The notes under the pieces were generated by a model. That model saw only the letters and a program-made list of their open reading frames with translations. It searched no databases and was not told the origin of the DNA. Below, one piece after another: positions 35,991 to 44,610 of a DNA stretch of 64,000 nt; the first letter of the stretch is position 1; the number at the start of each line of letters is the position of its first letter. The position numbers and the translations under genes were made by a program. This DNA is from Flavobacteriaceae bacterium (GTDB lineage: Bacteria; Bacteroidota; Bacteroidia; Flavobacteriales; Flavobacteriaceae). Location of the stretch: positions 1 to 64,000 of the forward strand of contig CANFZC010000001.1 in the NCBI GenBank assembly GCA_947451475.1, in the 5' to 3' direction.

Positions 35991-37682
35991 TTAGTTCAGT
36001 ACTACTGTCTTGCTGTCGCCGTCTACGACTACTTTGGTAAGACCATGGTTGGCGAGGCCTTTCATGGCGGCATCCCATTTTTTGCCGCTTAATTGAGCTT
36101 TGTCTTTTAAAGCGGCTAGGCTTTGGTTGTTTTCGGCTTTTAGAAAACTAATGATTACTTTCTCGTCTTCGGTGAGGTCGATTTGTTTTTTCTCGGGTCT
36201 CATTTGAGGGAAGAACAATACTTCTTGGATGGAAGCGTTATTGGTCAGGAACATGATTAGTCGGTCCATCCCGATTCCTAGTCCGGAGGTAGGCGGCATA
36301 CCGTATTCTAGTGCTCGTAAGAAATCATTATCGATGAACTGTGTTGCTTCATCATCGCCGCGTTCCGCTAGTTTTAATTGGGCTTCGAAACGTTCTCTTT
36401 GGTCTATAGGGTCGTTTAGTTCCGAGTAGGCGTTGGCTACTTCTTTTCCGCAGACCATTAATTCGAAGCGTTCGGTTAGTTCGGGGTTGTCTCTGTGTTC
36501 TTTACAAAGTGGAGACATTTCTTTTGGATAATCGGTGATGAAGGTAGGCTGGATGAAATTCCCTTCGCATTTGGCGCCGAAGATTTCGTCAATTAGTTTG
36601 CCTTTACCCATGGTTTCGTCTACTTCTATGCCCATGCCTTTTGCGGCATCGAAGAGTTCGCTTTCGCTTTTTCCCGAGATGTCAAAGCCCGTGAATTGTT
36701 TGATGGCATCGGTCATGGTTACACGAGCGTAGGGTGCTTTGAAGTTCACTTGGTGTTCGCCAAAGGTTGCTTCGGTGGTTCCGTTTACTTCATTGGCACA
36801 GTATTCTAGTAAGTTTTCAGTGAATTCCATCATCCAGTTGTAGTCTTTGTAGGCTACATAGATTTCCATGGCGGTAAATTCGGGGTTGTGGGTACGGTCC
36901 ATTCCTTCGTTACGGAAGTTTTTGGAGAATTCGTAAACTCCGTCAAAGCCTCCTACAATTAATCTCTTTAAGTAAAGCTCATTGGCGATACGCATGTATA
37001 AAGGAATATCTAAGCTATTATGATGTGTGATGAAAGGTCGTGCTGCGGCACCCCCTGCGATCGATTGCAAAACCGGAGTTTCTACTTCCATGTATCCGGC
37101 GGTGTTGAAAAACGTACGCATGGCGGTGAAGAGTTTGGTTCTTTTGATGAAGACCTCTTTCACTTGCGGGTTTACTACTAAATCTACGTAACGCATGCGG
37201 TAGCGCAATTCGGCGTCGTTGAAGGCGTCGTGTACTTTACCGTCTTCGTCCACTTTGGGTAATGGCAGCGGGCGTAGGGTTTTGCTTAGGAAGGTAAAGT
37301 GGTTTACGCGGATGCATTTGGCGCCCACTTGGGTGGTGAATAATTCACCATCGATACCGATGAAGTCCCCTAGATCGGTTAGTTTTTTGAATACTTGGTT
37401 GTATAGGGTTTTGTCTTCTTCGGGGCAGATTACGTCGCGATTGAAATACAATTGGATGCGCCCTTCGCTGTCTTGTAGTTCGGCAAAGGAAGCTTTTCCT
37501 TGGTCACGAACGCTCATTAAACGACCGGCTACGATTACATGCTTTCCTTCTTCGAAGTTGTCCTTAACCTGTTTGGAGGTATGATTTACCGGAAATAAAT
37601 TGGCTGGATAAGGGTTGATTCCTAATGCTCTTAGGGCATTTAGTTTCTCTCTTCTGATGATTTCTTGTTCGGAAAGTTGCAT
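35991..37682 (-). CDS. lysS: Lysine--tRNA ligase, class II
   Basis: 563 residues. OB-fold anticodon-binding domain first (about 50-145, VAGRLMSVRDQGKASFAELQ), then the class II core: motif 1 near residue 180, motif 2 FRNEGMDRTHNPEFTAMEI and motif 3 GIGMDRLIMFL. The C-terminal ~60 residues form an extra domain beyond the usual 505 residues of E. coli LysS, which looks like a small winged helix (DEKVIISFLKAE, ALKDKAQLSGKKWDAA). Such a tail is common in Bacteroidota. Confidence 0.96.
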   Translation of the reverse strand: MQLSEQEIIRREKLNALRALGINPYPANLFPVNHTSKQVKDNFEEGKHVIVAGRLMSVRDQGKASFAELQDSEGRIQLYFNRDVICPEEDKTLYNQVFKKLTDLGDFIGIDGELFTTQVGAKCIRVNHFTFLSKTLRPLPLPKVDEDGKVHDAFNDAELRYRMRYVDLVVNPQVKEVFIKRTKLFTAMRTFFNTAGYMEVETPVLQSIAGGAAARPFITHHNSLDIPLYMRIANELYLKRLIVGGFDGVYEFSKNFRNEGMDRTHNPEFTAMEIYVAYKDYNWMMEFTENLLEYCANEVNGTTEATFGEHQVNFKAPYARVTMTDAIKQFTGFDISGKSESELFDAAKGMGIEVDETMGKGKLIDEIFGAKCEGNFIQPTFITDYPKEMSPLCKEHRDNPELTERFELMVCGKEVANAYSELNDPIDQRERFEAQLKLAERGDDEATQFIDNDFLRALEYGMPPTSGLGIGMDRLIMFLTNNASIQEVLFFPQMRPEKKQIDLTEDEKVIISFLKAENNQSLAALKDKAQLSGKKWDAAMKGLANHGLTKVVVDGDSKTVVLN

Positions 37683-37703
37683 ATATGATTGTATTTAAGC
37701 GTG

Positions 37704-37711
37704 CAAAGATA
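37704..37711 (-). promoter_or_regulatory. -7 promoter box for lysS
   Basis: TATCTTTG on the minus strand, with a leader of about 16 bases to the lysS ATG at 37682. Confidence 0.5.
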
Positions 37712-37951
37712 AGGATTATTTAAAAATGAACTCCTTAGACGATTTGAAAAAAAATGTGAATGTTTTAAATCAAAAAGGAGTGGTTGTGTGCTGGCTTATC
37801 CAAGGTATTGGAGTCCTTTAGAGCATCATGGCATGTTTTTGTCGTTTAGTTTTTGTAAGAAAATAATCGATGCGCTGCTTGGGTCAGAAGTAAAAATGGA
37901 CTTTAGCCCTTGTTATTACAGCGTTTGAGTAGTGTAGACCTAGTGGAAGGC

Positions 37952-38006
37952 ATGAAGTAAGTATGGAGTAAGTATGGAGTAAGCATGGCTTAACTATGGA
38001 GTAAGT
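37952..38006. repeat. 11-bp minisatellite (ATGGAGTAAGT), 5 units
   Basis: Five 11-bp units (ATGAAGTAAGT, ATGGAGTAAGT, ATGGAGTAAGC, ATGGCTTAACT, ATGGAGTAAGT). They are the reverse complement of the 4530-4589 unit. No gene is supported in the 37683-38302 spacer. Confidence 0.88.
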
Positions 38007-38179
38007 GGGTGGTAGCTATTGATTTTGTTGGGGTTGAGTGGGTGTAAGGGGTGTGTAAGTTTTGTAAGGTTTTGTAGGAATTACATGTTTGTAAATTTCA
38101 AAAGTGGAAATTCCAATAATAAAATTCCAAATTCCAACTTGATTTATTGTCTTTTTAATTACTGCTACTGTACACTGGG

Positions 38180-38268
38180 TTCCCGCCTTCGCGGGAATGA
38201 CAAATGAAGGAATTGGGTTTCTGTGTGCCTTCGCGGGAATGACAATTGATGGAATTGGGTTTCTGTTT
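38180..38268. repeat. Hairpin plus two 42-bp units in the lipB leader
   Basis: TTCCCGC-cttc-GCGGGAA hairpin at 38180-38197, then a 42-bp unit at 38185-38226 repeated at 38227-38268 (GCCTTCGCGGGAATGACAA start, GGAATTGGGTTTCTG end). The hairpin resembles widely scattered bacterial intergenic palindromes. The second unit contains the lipB -33 TTG. Confidence 0.85.
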
Positions 38269-38284
38269 AATATTTGTAACTTTG
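38255..38284 (+). promoter_or_regulatory. lipB promoter TTG-N19-TAACTTTG
   Basis: TTG at 38255-38257 and TAACTTTG at 38277-38284 are exactly 19 bases apart. The leader to the ATG at 38303 is about 13 bases. Confidence 0.72.
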
Positions 38285-38302
38285 CCTTTTGCAACACCGA
38301 CG

Positions 38303-39016
38303 ATGAATAAACAAATACAACTTCAGGATTTAGGGGCTAAGGATTACAAGGCCACTTGGGATTATCAGGAGGAACTTTTTCAGGAGATTGTGGCTATTAA
38401 GTTGGCCCAACGTCAAGCTCCGGAATTAACTACCCCTAATTATTTTTTGTTTGTGGCCCATCCGCATGTGTATACTTTGGGTAAGAGTGGTGATTTGTCT
38501 AATTTGTTGTTGAGTGAAAAACAATTGGCCGATAAGGGTGCTACTTTTTACAAGATTAACCGTGGTGGTGATATTACCTATCATGGTCCGGGTCAGATTG
38601 TGGGGTATCCTATTTTGGATTTAGAAAATTTCTTTACGGACATTCATAAATACCTTCGTTTTTTGGAAGAAGTGATTATCATGACGATAGCGGACTTTGG
38701 ATTAAAGGGGACGCGCAGTGAGGGGGAGACGGGCGTTTGGTTGGATGTAGGTACCCCTTTTGCACGCAAGATTTGTGCGATGGGCGTGCGGGCTAGCCGT
38801 TGGGTTACCATGCATGGGTTTGCTTTGAATGTAAATGCGGACTTGGGCTATTTTGACCATATTATTCCGTGTGGGATTCGAGGTAAGGCCGTTACTTCTA
38901 TGCATGTAGAGTTGGGTCATTCTCTAGACGAAGCAGTTGTAAAAGCTGCCATCATCAAACATTTTACGGCGCTTTTTGAGGCCGAGATGGTTGTTTTGAA
39001 TCCGATAGTTACCTAA
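38303..39016 (+). CDS. lipB: Octanoyltransferase LipB
   Basis: 237 residues from the ATG at 38303, downstream of the promoter; the longer ORF start at 38246 lies inside the repeat and before the -7 box. Transfers octanoyl from acyl carrier protein to lipoyl domains, the first step of lipoate synthesis, and so serves the E2 encoded at 18925. Shows PHVYTLGKSG, NRGGDITYHGPGQIVGYPI (active-site region) and KICAMGVRASRWVTMHGFALNV, then IIPCGIRGKAVTS with the catalytic Cys and nearby residues. It converges with rnhB two bases away. Confidence 0.94.
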   Translation: MNKQIQLQDLGAKDYKATWDYQEELFQEIVAIKLAQRQAPELTTPNYFLFVAHPHVYTLGKSGDLSNLLLSEKQLADKGATFYKINRGGDITYHGPGQIVGYPILDLENFFTDIHKYLRFLEEVIIMTIADFGLKGTRSEGETGVWLDVGTPFARKICAMGVRASRWVTMHGFALNVNADLGYFDHIIPCGIRGKAVTSMHVELGHSLDEAVVKAAIIKHFTALFEAEMVVLNPIVT

Positions 39017-39018
39017 AA

Positions 39019-39618
39019 TTACAAATCCAATTTTAATTGTTCGGGGAGTAAGCGGAAGGACATGCGATGGTATTTGCAGGGTCCGTATTTTCTAATGGCT
39101 TCGCGGTGTTCTGCTGTGGGGTATCCTTTATTTTTTTTCCAGTTGTACATGGGGAATTCTTCGTGGATTTTGTCCATGTATTCATCTCGATAGGTTTTGG
39201 CTAGGACGGAAGCTGCGGCTATGCTTAGGTATTTTCCGTCTCCTTTGACTATGGTAGAAAAGGGGATGTTGTTGATGGGTTTGAAGCGATTTCCGTCGAC
39301 GATGATGTATTGCGGTATGGGGTTTAGCTTACAAATGGACAACTGCATGGCTTTTATCGAGGCATTAAGGATGTTAATTTCGTCAATTATTTTAGGTTCG
39401 AGGTGTGTAAAAGCGAAAGATAGTGCTAGTTCTTCGATTTTGGGTTTCAGCTTTTCTCTTGTTTTTTCAGACAATTGTTTAGAGTCGTTTAAAAGATCCA
39501 ATTTAAAATTTTCGGGGAGGATTACTGCGGCAGCGGTTACCGGGCCTGCGAGACAGCCTCTTCCGGCTTCGTCTGTGCCGGCTTCCCATTTGAAATTGGA
39601 ATATTTAAGTGCTAACAT
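39019..39618 (-). CDS. rnhB: Ribonuclease HII
   Basis: 199 residues, typical length. Removes ribonucleotides and RNA primers from RNA-DNA hybrids. The catalytic acidic residues appear in [15 protein letters not shown] (D and E), then IIVDGNRF and later acidic positions in [16 protein letters not shown]. The end is [17 protein letters not shown]. Ends beside lipB on the opposite strand. Confidence 0.94.
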   Translation of the reverse strand: MLALKYSNFKWEAGTDEAGRGCLAGPVTAAAVILPENFKLDLLNDSKQLSEKTREKLKPKIEELALSFAFTHLEPKIIDEINILNASIKAMQLSICKLNPIPQYIIVDGNRFKPINNIPFSTIVKGDGKYLSIAAASVLAKTYRDEYMDKIHEEFPMYNWKKNKGYPTAEHREAIRKYGPCKYHRMSFRLLPEQLKLDL

Positions 39619-39792
39619 GGAATTAATTTTTGATAAAAATATAAAAAGTGACGCAACTATTCTAGACTTTAACCCTCTTCAAAATAGTTTATTGTTTGCG
39701 AATGTAACCGCGTTTATAATTAACTGTTAATATTTGGTTAATTAATAAATTATTAAGAAGTTTGCAAAATAACTAACTCAAATAAAATTAAT

Positions 39793-42700
39793 ATGAGATC
39801 GAAGTTCAAATGGATTTTTACGCTATTGCTAGCGTTTACAATGCAGTTTTCGTTTGCACAAGAGAAAACTGTTACAGGTGTAGTATCTGATAAAACAGGA
39901 CCGCTTCCTGGTGCTAATGTGGTTGTGAAAGGAACAACACGTAGTGCACAAGCGGATTTTGATGGTAAATTTACTATCAAAGCTAAAGTTGGTGAGACTT
40001 TAGTAATTTCTTTTACAGGGTACAATAATAGTACCGTAACTGTAGGAGCAGCAAACAATTATAAAGTAGTGTTGTCTGATGGTATAAAACTGGAAGAGGT
40101 TGTAATTGGTGCTTATGACAGAAAGTCGACCAAGCCAAAATCTATGGCTGCTTCCACGACCGTTTCATCAGAAACTTTTGAAAACAGACCTAACGTAACC
40201 TTATTGCAGTCTTTACAAGGAGCTGCCCCTGGATTAACGGTATCTAGTTCATCAGGATCTCCGGGTTCTGCTAAGATTGATTTGTTGATTAGAGGTCTTG
40301 GTACGCTTAGTGCTGACACGCAACCTTTGTATATAATTGATGGAGTTGCTACTAACTCCTCTGTTTTTAGAAATATTAATCCAGAAGATATTGAATCAGC
40401 TACTATCTTAAGAGATGCTGCTGGTACTTCTATCTATGGTAGTAGTGGTGCTAATGGTGTATTAGTTATAAAAACTAAGAGCGCTAAATATGAGTCGGCT
40501 TTAAAGATTAGTTACTCTACTTCTACGGGATATTCTACCTTACCGGGTAACAAATATCGTTTAGCCAATGCACAACAAGCTTTAACTATTGAAAGAGCTG
40601 CTGGTTATGGAGTAGGTAATGGTGATATCACCGCTTTGTTTCCTAATAATACAGGAGCTCCGTTGACCGATGCAGAGATCAATGCTTATAAATCTACTGA
40701 TTGGTCCAAAGAGTTTTTTGATACTGGGGTAACTAAATCTCATAATATTAATATGACCGTGGGAGGAAAAAATGTTTCAAGTTTCACTTCACTTGGTTAT
40801 ATGGAGCAACAAGGTATTGTTCCTACTACTGACTTCCAACGTTTTAGTTTACGTTCAAATATTAATGGAAAAAGCTCGAATGAAAAATTTACCTACGGTA
40901 CTAACTTGACCTTAGGTTTTTCAAAAAGACATCAATTGGCTCAAGAAACTAATGCAAACGTTAATAATAATACCGTACAAAATCCATTGTTAGGTTCGTT
41001 GGTTGCCTTGCCTTATATCACTGCGGATATGTATGCAGGAAGTGGACAAGCCTTATACGATCAAATAGGAACTACTTTTGATCATGGTAATCAAACGATG
41101 GTCTTGTATGATATCTTAAAGCCTAGAAATATACCTAATTACTATAAAGAGCTTAAAGTTTTAGGAAGTTTCAATGCGTCTTATAAACTAACTAATGCAT
41201 TGACTGCTTCTACGCGTTTTGGTGTTGATTATACCGCTACTGATAGAAATTTTGCTAGAGCGCCATGGTCTTATTTAGCTATTGCAGTTAGAGAGAATCA
41301 GGCGGTTCCTTATGGAGGATTTGAGTCGATTACGACTGACAGAGATTTTGGATTTAACATCGTAAACAGTTTGACGTATTCTAAAACATTTAAAGAAAAA
41401 CATTCGTTGAATGCAGGTCTTTATATGGAATATAAGAAAGCGCAACGTTTGGTTAACTCACAAGTTCAAAATGGTTTGGATATCAAAACGTATGCTTTTG
41501 GAGCAGGTACTGGTTGGACCAACGTAGGTGCTCAATACGATGTGTTGCGACCAACGGTTTCTGCTGGTAAGGCTACAGGAGGTTCGTTCTCTTACTTTGG
41601 TACTTTAGGGTATGATTACGATTCTAAATACGGATTAGATATGTTGGTAAGAAGAGATGCTAGTTACCGTTTTATTGAAGATAAGCGTTGGGGAACTTTT
41701 TGGTCAATTTCTGGAAGATGGAACATTGACAAAGAAGACTTCATGAAAGATACTACTTTTAGTATGTTGAAATTGAGAGCTTCTTATGGAACCCAAGGGA
41801 ATCAAAATATTATTGCTGTAACTGCAGGTTCTAACGCCTTGTATGCTGGTAGCAATTTAGTAAGAGACTTGACCGCCACTTCTACAGGATACGGGAATAC
41901 AGGAGCTTATGATGTATCTCAAGTGGCGAACAAAAATTTACAATGGGAGGAGCAGACACAGGCCAATATTGGATTGGATTTTGAATTAAACAAAACTAGA
42001 TTGTCTGGTACCGTAGATGTTTACAACAAACAAACTAATAAATTGTTCAACTTTATTAATACTTCTGCTACAGCAGGTGTTGGTAGTAGTATTCCTGGAA
42101 ATTCAGGAGGTATTAATAACAGAGGGATTGAATTGTCTTTACGTTATAAAATCATTAAAGATTCAAAAGACTTTAAATTAGGTGTTTATGCGAATGGTTC
42201 ATACAATAAAAATAAAATTACTGACATAGAAAAAACAATTTCTGGTAATCGTATATACGAAAACGGATCTATGGTAGGAGAATTTTATGAAGTGCCTTAT
42301 ATGGGTATTAATCCTGCTGATGGTAACTTATTGTTCTTGGACATTAACAACAACTTGACTGAGAATCCAAACGATAGTGACAGAAGAAAAACAGGCAAAA
42401 GTGATACGCCTTCTTTACAAGGAGCTTTTGGTTTCAACGCTGATTACAAAGGATTTTTTATTGATACTCAATTTACTTGGATAGCTGATGTTTACCGTTA
42501 TGATACTGCTTTGTACTGGTTGTATAACCCAACTTATGTAGGAGACCTTAATGTAAGTTCTGATTTATTAAACGCTTGGACTCCAACTAACACTAACACT
42601 AATATTGCTTCACTAACTGCCGCTAATTATCAGTCGGGAGTAGATTATTCAGACGAGTTCTTAAAAGATGCTTCTTTTATACGATTAAAAAATATCTCTA

Positions 42701-42891
42701 TAGGATATAATTTTAATAAAGAAACCCTGAAAGGGACTTTCCTTAAAGCTTTGAAACTATATGCGCAAGGTGAGAATTTGCACACTTGGTCAAAATGGAG
42801 AGGGTGGGATCCAGAAAGTACAGATGAAACTAACTTAGGTAAGTTTCCATCACCTAGAACAATTTCGGTTGGTGTAAATGTTGAATTCTAA
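39793..42891 (+). CDS. SusC/RagA-type TonB-linked outer-membrane protein
   Basis: 1032 residues. Signal peptide (about residues 1-22), then a carboxypeptidase-regulatory-like domain (VTGVVSDKTGPLPGANVVVK to GETLVISFTGYNN), a TonB plug domain (LQGAAPGLTVSSSSGSPGSA, GLGTLSADTQPLYIIDG, ESATILRDAAGTSIYGSSGA), and a long 22-strand barrel to the C-terminal ISVGVNVEF ending in Phe. It imports a polymer fragment captured by the SusD partner 11 bases downstream, energised by TonB. The substrate (glycan or peptide) cannot be told; a secreted subtilase follows the pair, so peptides are possible. Confidence 0.93.
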   Translation: MRSKFKWIFTLLLAFTMQFSFAQEKTVTGVVSDKTGPLPGANVVVKGTTRSAQADFDGKFTIKAKVGETLVISFTGYNNSTVTVGAANNYKVVLSDGIKLEEVVIGAYDRKSTKPKSMAASTTVSSETFENRPNVTLLQSLQGAAPGLTVSSSSGSPGSAKIDLLIRGLGTLSADTQPLYIIDGVATNSSVFRNINPEDIESATILRDAAGTSIYGSSGANGVLVIKTKSAKYESALKISYSTSTGYSTLPGNKYRLANAQQALTIERAAGYGVGNGDITALFPNNTGAPLTDAEINAYKSTDWSKEFFDTGVTKSHNINMTVGGKNVSSFTSLGYMEQQGIVPTTDFQRFSLRSNINGKSSNEKFTYGTNLTLGFSKRHQLAQETNANVNNNTVQNPLLGSLVALPYITADMYAGSGQALYDQIGTTFDHGNQTMVLYDILKPRNIPNYYKELKVLGSFNASYKLTNALTASTRFGVDYTATDRNFARAPWSYLAIAVRENQAVPYGGFESITTDRDFGFNIVNSLTYSKTFKEKHSLNAGLYMEYKKAQRLVNSQVQNGLDIKTYAFGAGTGWTNVGAQYDVLRPTVSAGKATGGSFSYFGTLGYDYDSKYGLDMLVRRDASYRFIEDKRWGTFWSISGRWNIDKEDFMKDTTFSMLKLRASYGTQGNQNIIAVTAGSNALYAGSNLVRDLTATSTGYGNTGAYDVSQVANKNLQWEEQTQANIGLDFELNKTRLSGTVDVYNKQTNKLFNFINTSATAGVGSSIPGNSGGINNRGIELSLRYKIIKDSKDFKLGVYANGSYNKNKITDIEKTISGNRIYENGSMVGEFYEVPYMGINPADGNLLFLDINNNLTENPNDSDRRKTGKSDTPSLQGAFGFNADYKGFFIDTQFTWIADVYRYDTALYWLYNPTYVGDLNVSSDLLNAWTPTNTNTNIASLTAANYQSGVDYSDEFLKDASFIRLKNISIGYNFNKETLKGTFLKALKLYAQGENLHTWSKWRGWDPESTDETNLGKFPSPRTISVGVNVEF

Positions 42892-42902
42892 TAAAAAAAA
42901 TA

Positions 42903-44516
42903 ATGAAAAAATTTAAATTATTATTACTTTCCATCGTTGCGTTTGGATTTATAACCTCGTGTGAGGATGCATACAAAATTGTTCAGGATGGTGAATTAAA
43001 CGATGATGTAGCAGTACAATCAGTGGATGATATGCAGGCTTACCTTAATGGGGTATATACTCATATTTCTACTGGAAGTGAAATTGCCTTTACGGCTATT
43101 TTTACCGATGAGTGCGGAACTGGAGCTGGTTCAGGAGGTCAAAATTTTGACACTCATAGATTTCAATTAACGGCTGCTAATGGTTATGCTGAAGGAATGT
43201 GGTATGGTCATTATGAAGCCATCAATAGAGCTAATAGATTATTAAGAGCTGCTGCGATTATTGTTCCTGCGCCTGAAGAAGAGGCTGCTTATAATTCAAT
43301 TGTAGCGCAAGCTAGAGCCATTAGAGCGTTTTGTCACTTTGAGCTTCTTAGTTATTTTTCTACTGATATGAAAGATGATAATGCTTTGGGTGTTATTCTT
43401 ATGGATAGAGTACCTGGTACTTTGGAAGATTTACCAAGAAGCACCAATGGTGAAGTATATGCTTTGATTAATTCAGATTTGGATTTTGCTGCGGCTAATT
43501 TGGCTGATGATTTGACTTATAAATTTATGACTAAAAACTTAGTTAATGCTATTAGAGCAAGAATGAATTTGTACCGAGGTAATTATGCTTTGGCGCAACA
43601 ATATGCGCAAGATGTTATCGATAATTCAGGATTAAGTTTAGCTCCTGCTACTCCGGTAGCTGCGCCAGCACCAACCAATCCTAATTATAGTATCGTTGTA
43701 GCCTCTAATCCATTAACGGCTGGTTCTCCAACCGCTGCATGGAATACAGCTTTCTATGGTGCCGCTACTACCAATCCTTACCGAAAAATGTTTGCTGACC
43801 TTAATCAAGGTGAAATCATTTTTGCTTTAGATAGACCGGCTACAGGTGGATGGGAGAATATTGCTGGTAATTTCTCTACTAATACTACCAATGTTTCGGG
43901 ATCTCCGTTCTTTGAAGTAGGTAGAAATTTATTTAATGCATTCAGAGCTGTGCCAGGAGATGTTAGACGTTATGCTAATGTTGATAACACTTCAAAAATC
44001 AATCAAAATTATGATACCGACCCTAACTATATCTCGTCTGATATCTTGATTATAGATAAATATCCAGGAAAAGGATCTCAACCTTTAAGAAACGACCTTA
44101 AAGTTTACAGATTGTCTGAGATGTATATGATTTTGGCTGAGTGTTATGCAAGATCTGGTAACCTTAATGGCGCTACGGCTTCTACTGCATGGGCTGTTAA
44201 AAAAATCAGAGATGCTAGAAACTTCTTGGGTGCTCAACCGCTTCCTGTTTATGCAGATGCTACAGAGGCTTTAAAAGACGTTTTACTTGAAAGAAGAAAA
44301 GAGTTTTCTTTTGAAGGTCACCGTTATGTAGATTTGAGAAGATTGGGTGTAGAATTGAATGTTTCTATTGATCGTAATGCTACTGATGATGAAGTTGCTG
44401 GATTGCCAACTACTTTGTCTAATACTGATTATAGATTTACAATGCCTATTCCAACAGCAGAGATTAATGCTAATGGTGTGATTCAACAAAATCCAGGGTA
44501 TTCTAACTCAAACTAA
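42903..44516 (+). CDS. SusD/RagB-type nutrient-binding lipoprotein
   Basis: 537 residues. Lipoprotein signal with Cys in FITSCED (residue 20). The SusD fold is indicated by NDDVAVQSVDDMQAYLNGVY near the start, YEAINRANRLL, AQARAIRAFCHFELLSYF, YALINSDLDFAAANL, MTKNLVNAIRARMNLYRG, YRLSEMYMILAECYARSG (a TPR-like helix) and LLERRKEFSFEGHRYVDLRRLG near the C-terminus. It sits on the SusC barrel as a lid and binds the substrate outside the cell. SusC is 11 bases upstream, and a terminator follows. Confidence 0.93.
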   Translation: MKKFKLLLLSIVAFGFITSCEDAYKIVQDGELNDDVAVQSVDDMQAYLNGVYTHISTGSEIAFTAIFTDECGTGAGSGGQNFDTHRFQLTAANGYAEGMWYGHYEAINRANRLLRAAAIIVPAPEEEAAYNSIVAQARAIRAFCHFELLSYFSTDMKDDNALGVILMDRVPGTLEDLPRSTNGEVYALINSDLDFAAANLADDLTYKFMTKNLVNAIRARMNLYRGNYALAQQYAQDVIDNSGLSLAPATPVAAPAPTNPNYSIVVASNPLTAGSPTAAWNTAFYGAATTNPYRKMFADLNQGEIIFALDRPATGGWENIAGNFSTNTTNVSGSPFFEVGRNLFNAFRAVPGDVRRYANVDNTSKINQNYDTDPNYISSDILIIDKYPGKGSQPLRNDLKVYRLSEMYMILAECYARSGNLNGATASTAWAVKKIRDARNFLGAQPLPVYADATEALKDVLLERRKEFSFEGHRYVDLRRLGVELNVSIDRNATDDEVAGLPTTLSNTDYRFTMPIPTAEINANGVIQQNPGYSNSN

Positions 44517-44543
44517 TTTACTATAAATTATAATTTATATGTT

Positions 44544-44573
44544 AAAAACCTCTCAGGTAACTGAGAGGTTTTT
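44544..44573 (+). terminator. Terminator after susC-susD
   Basis: AAAAACCTCTCAG-gtaa-CTGAGAGGTTTTT, 13-bp perfect stem with a T-run. Confidence 0.9.
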
Positions 44574-44610
44574 TATATTTGTTACTTAAAGTTTTAAAAA
44601 AATATAGATA

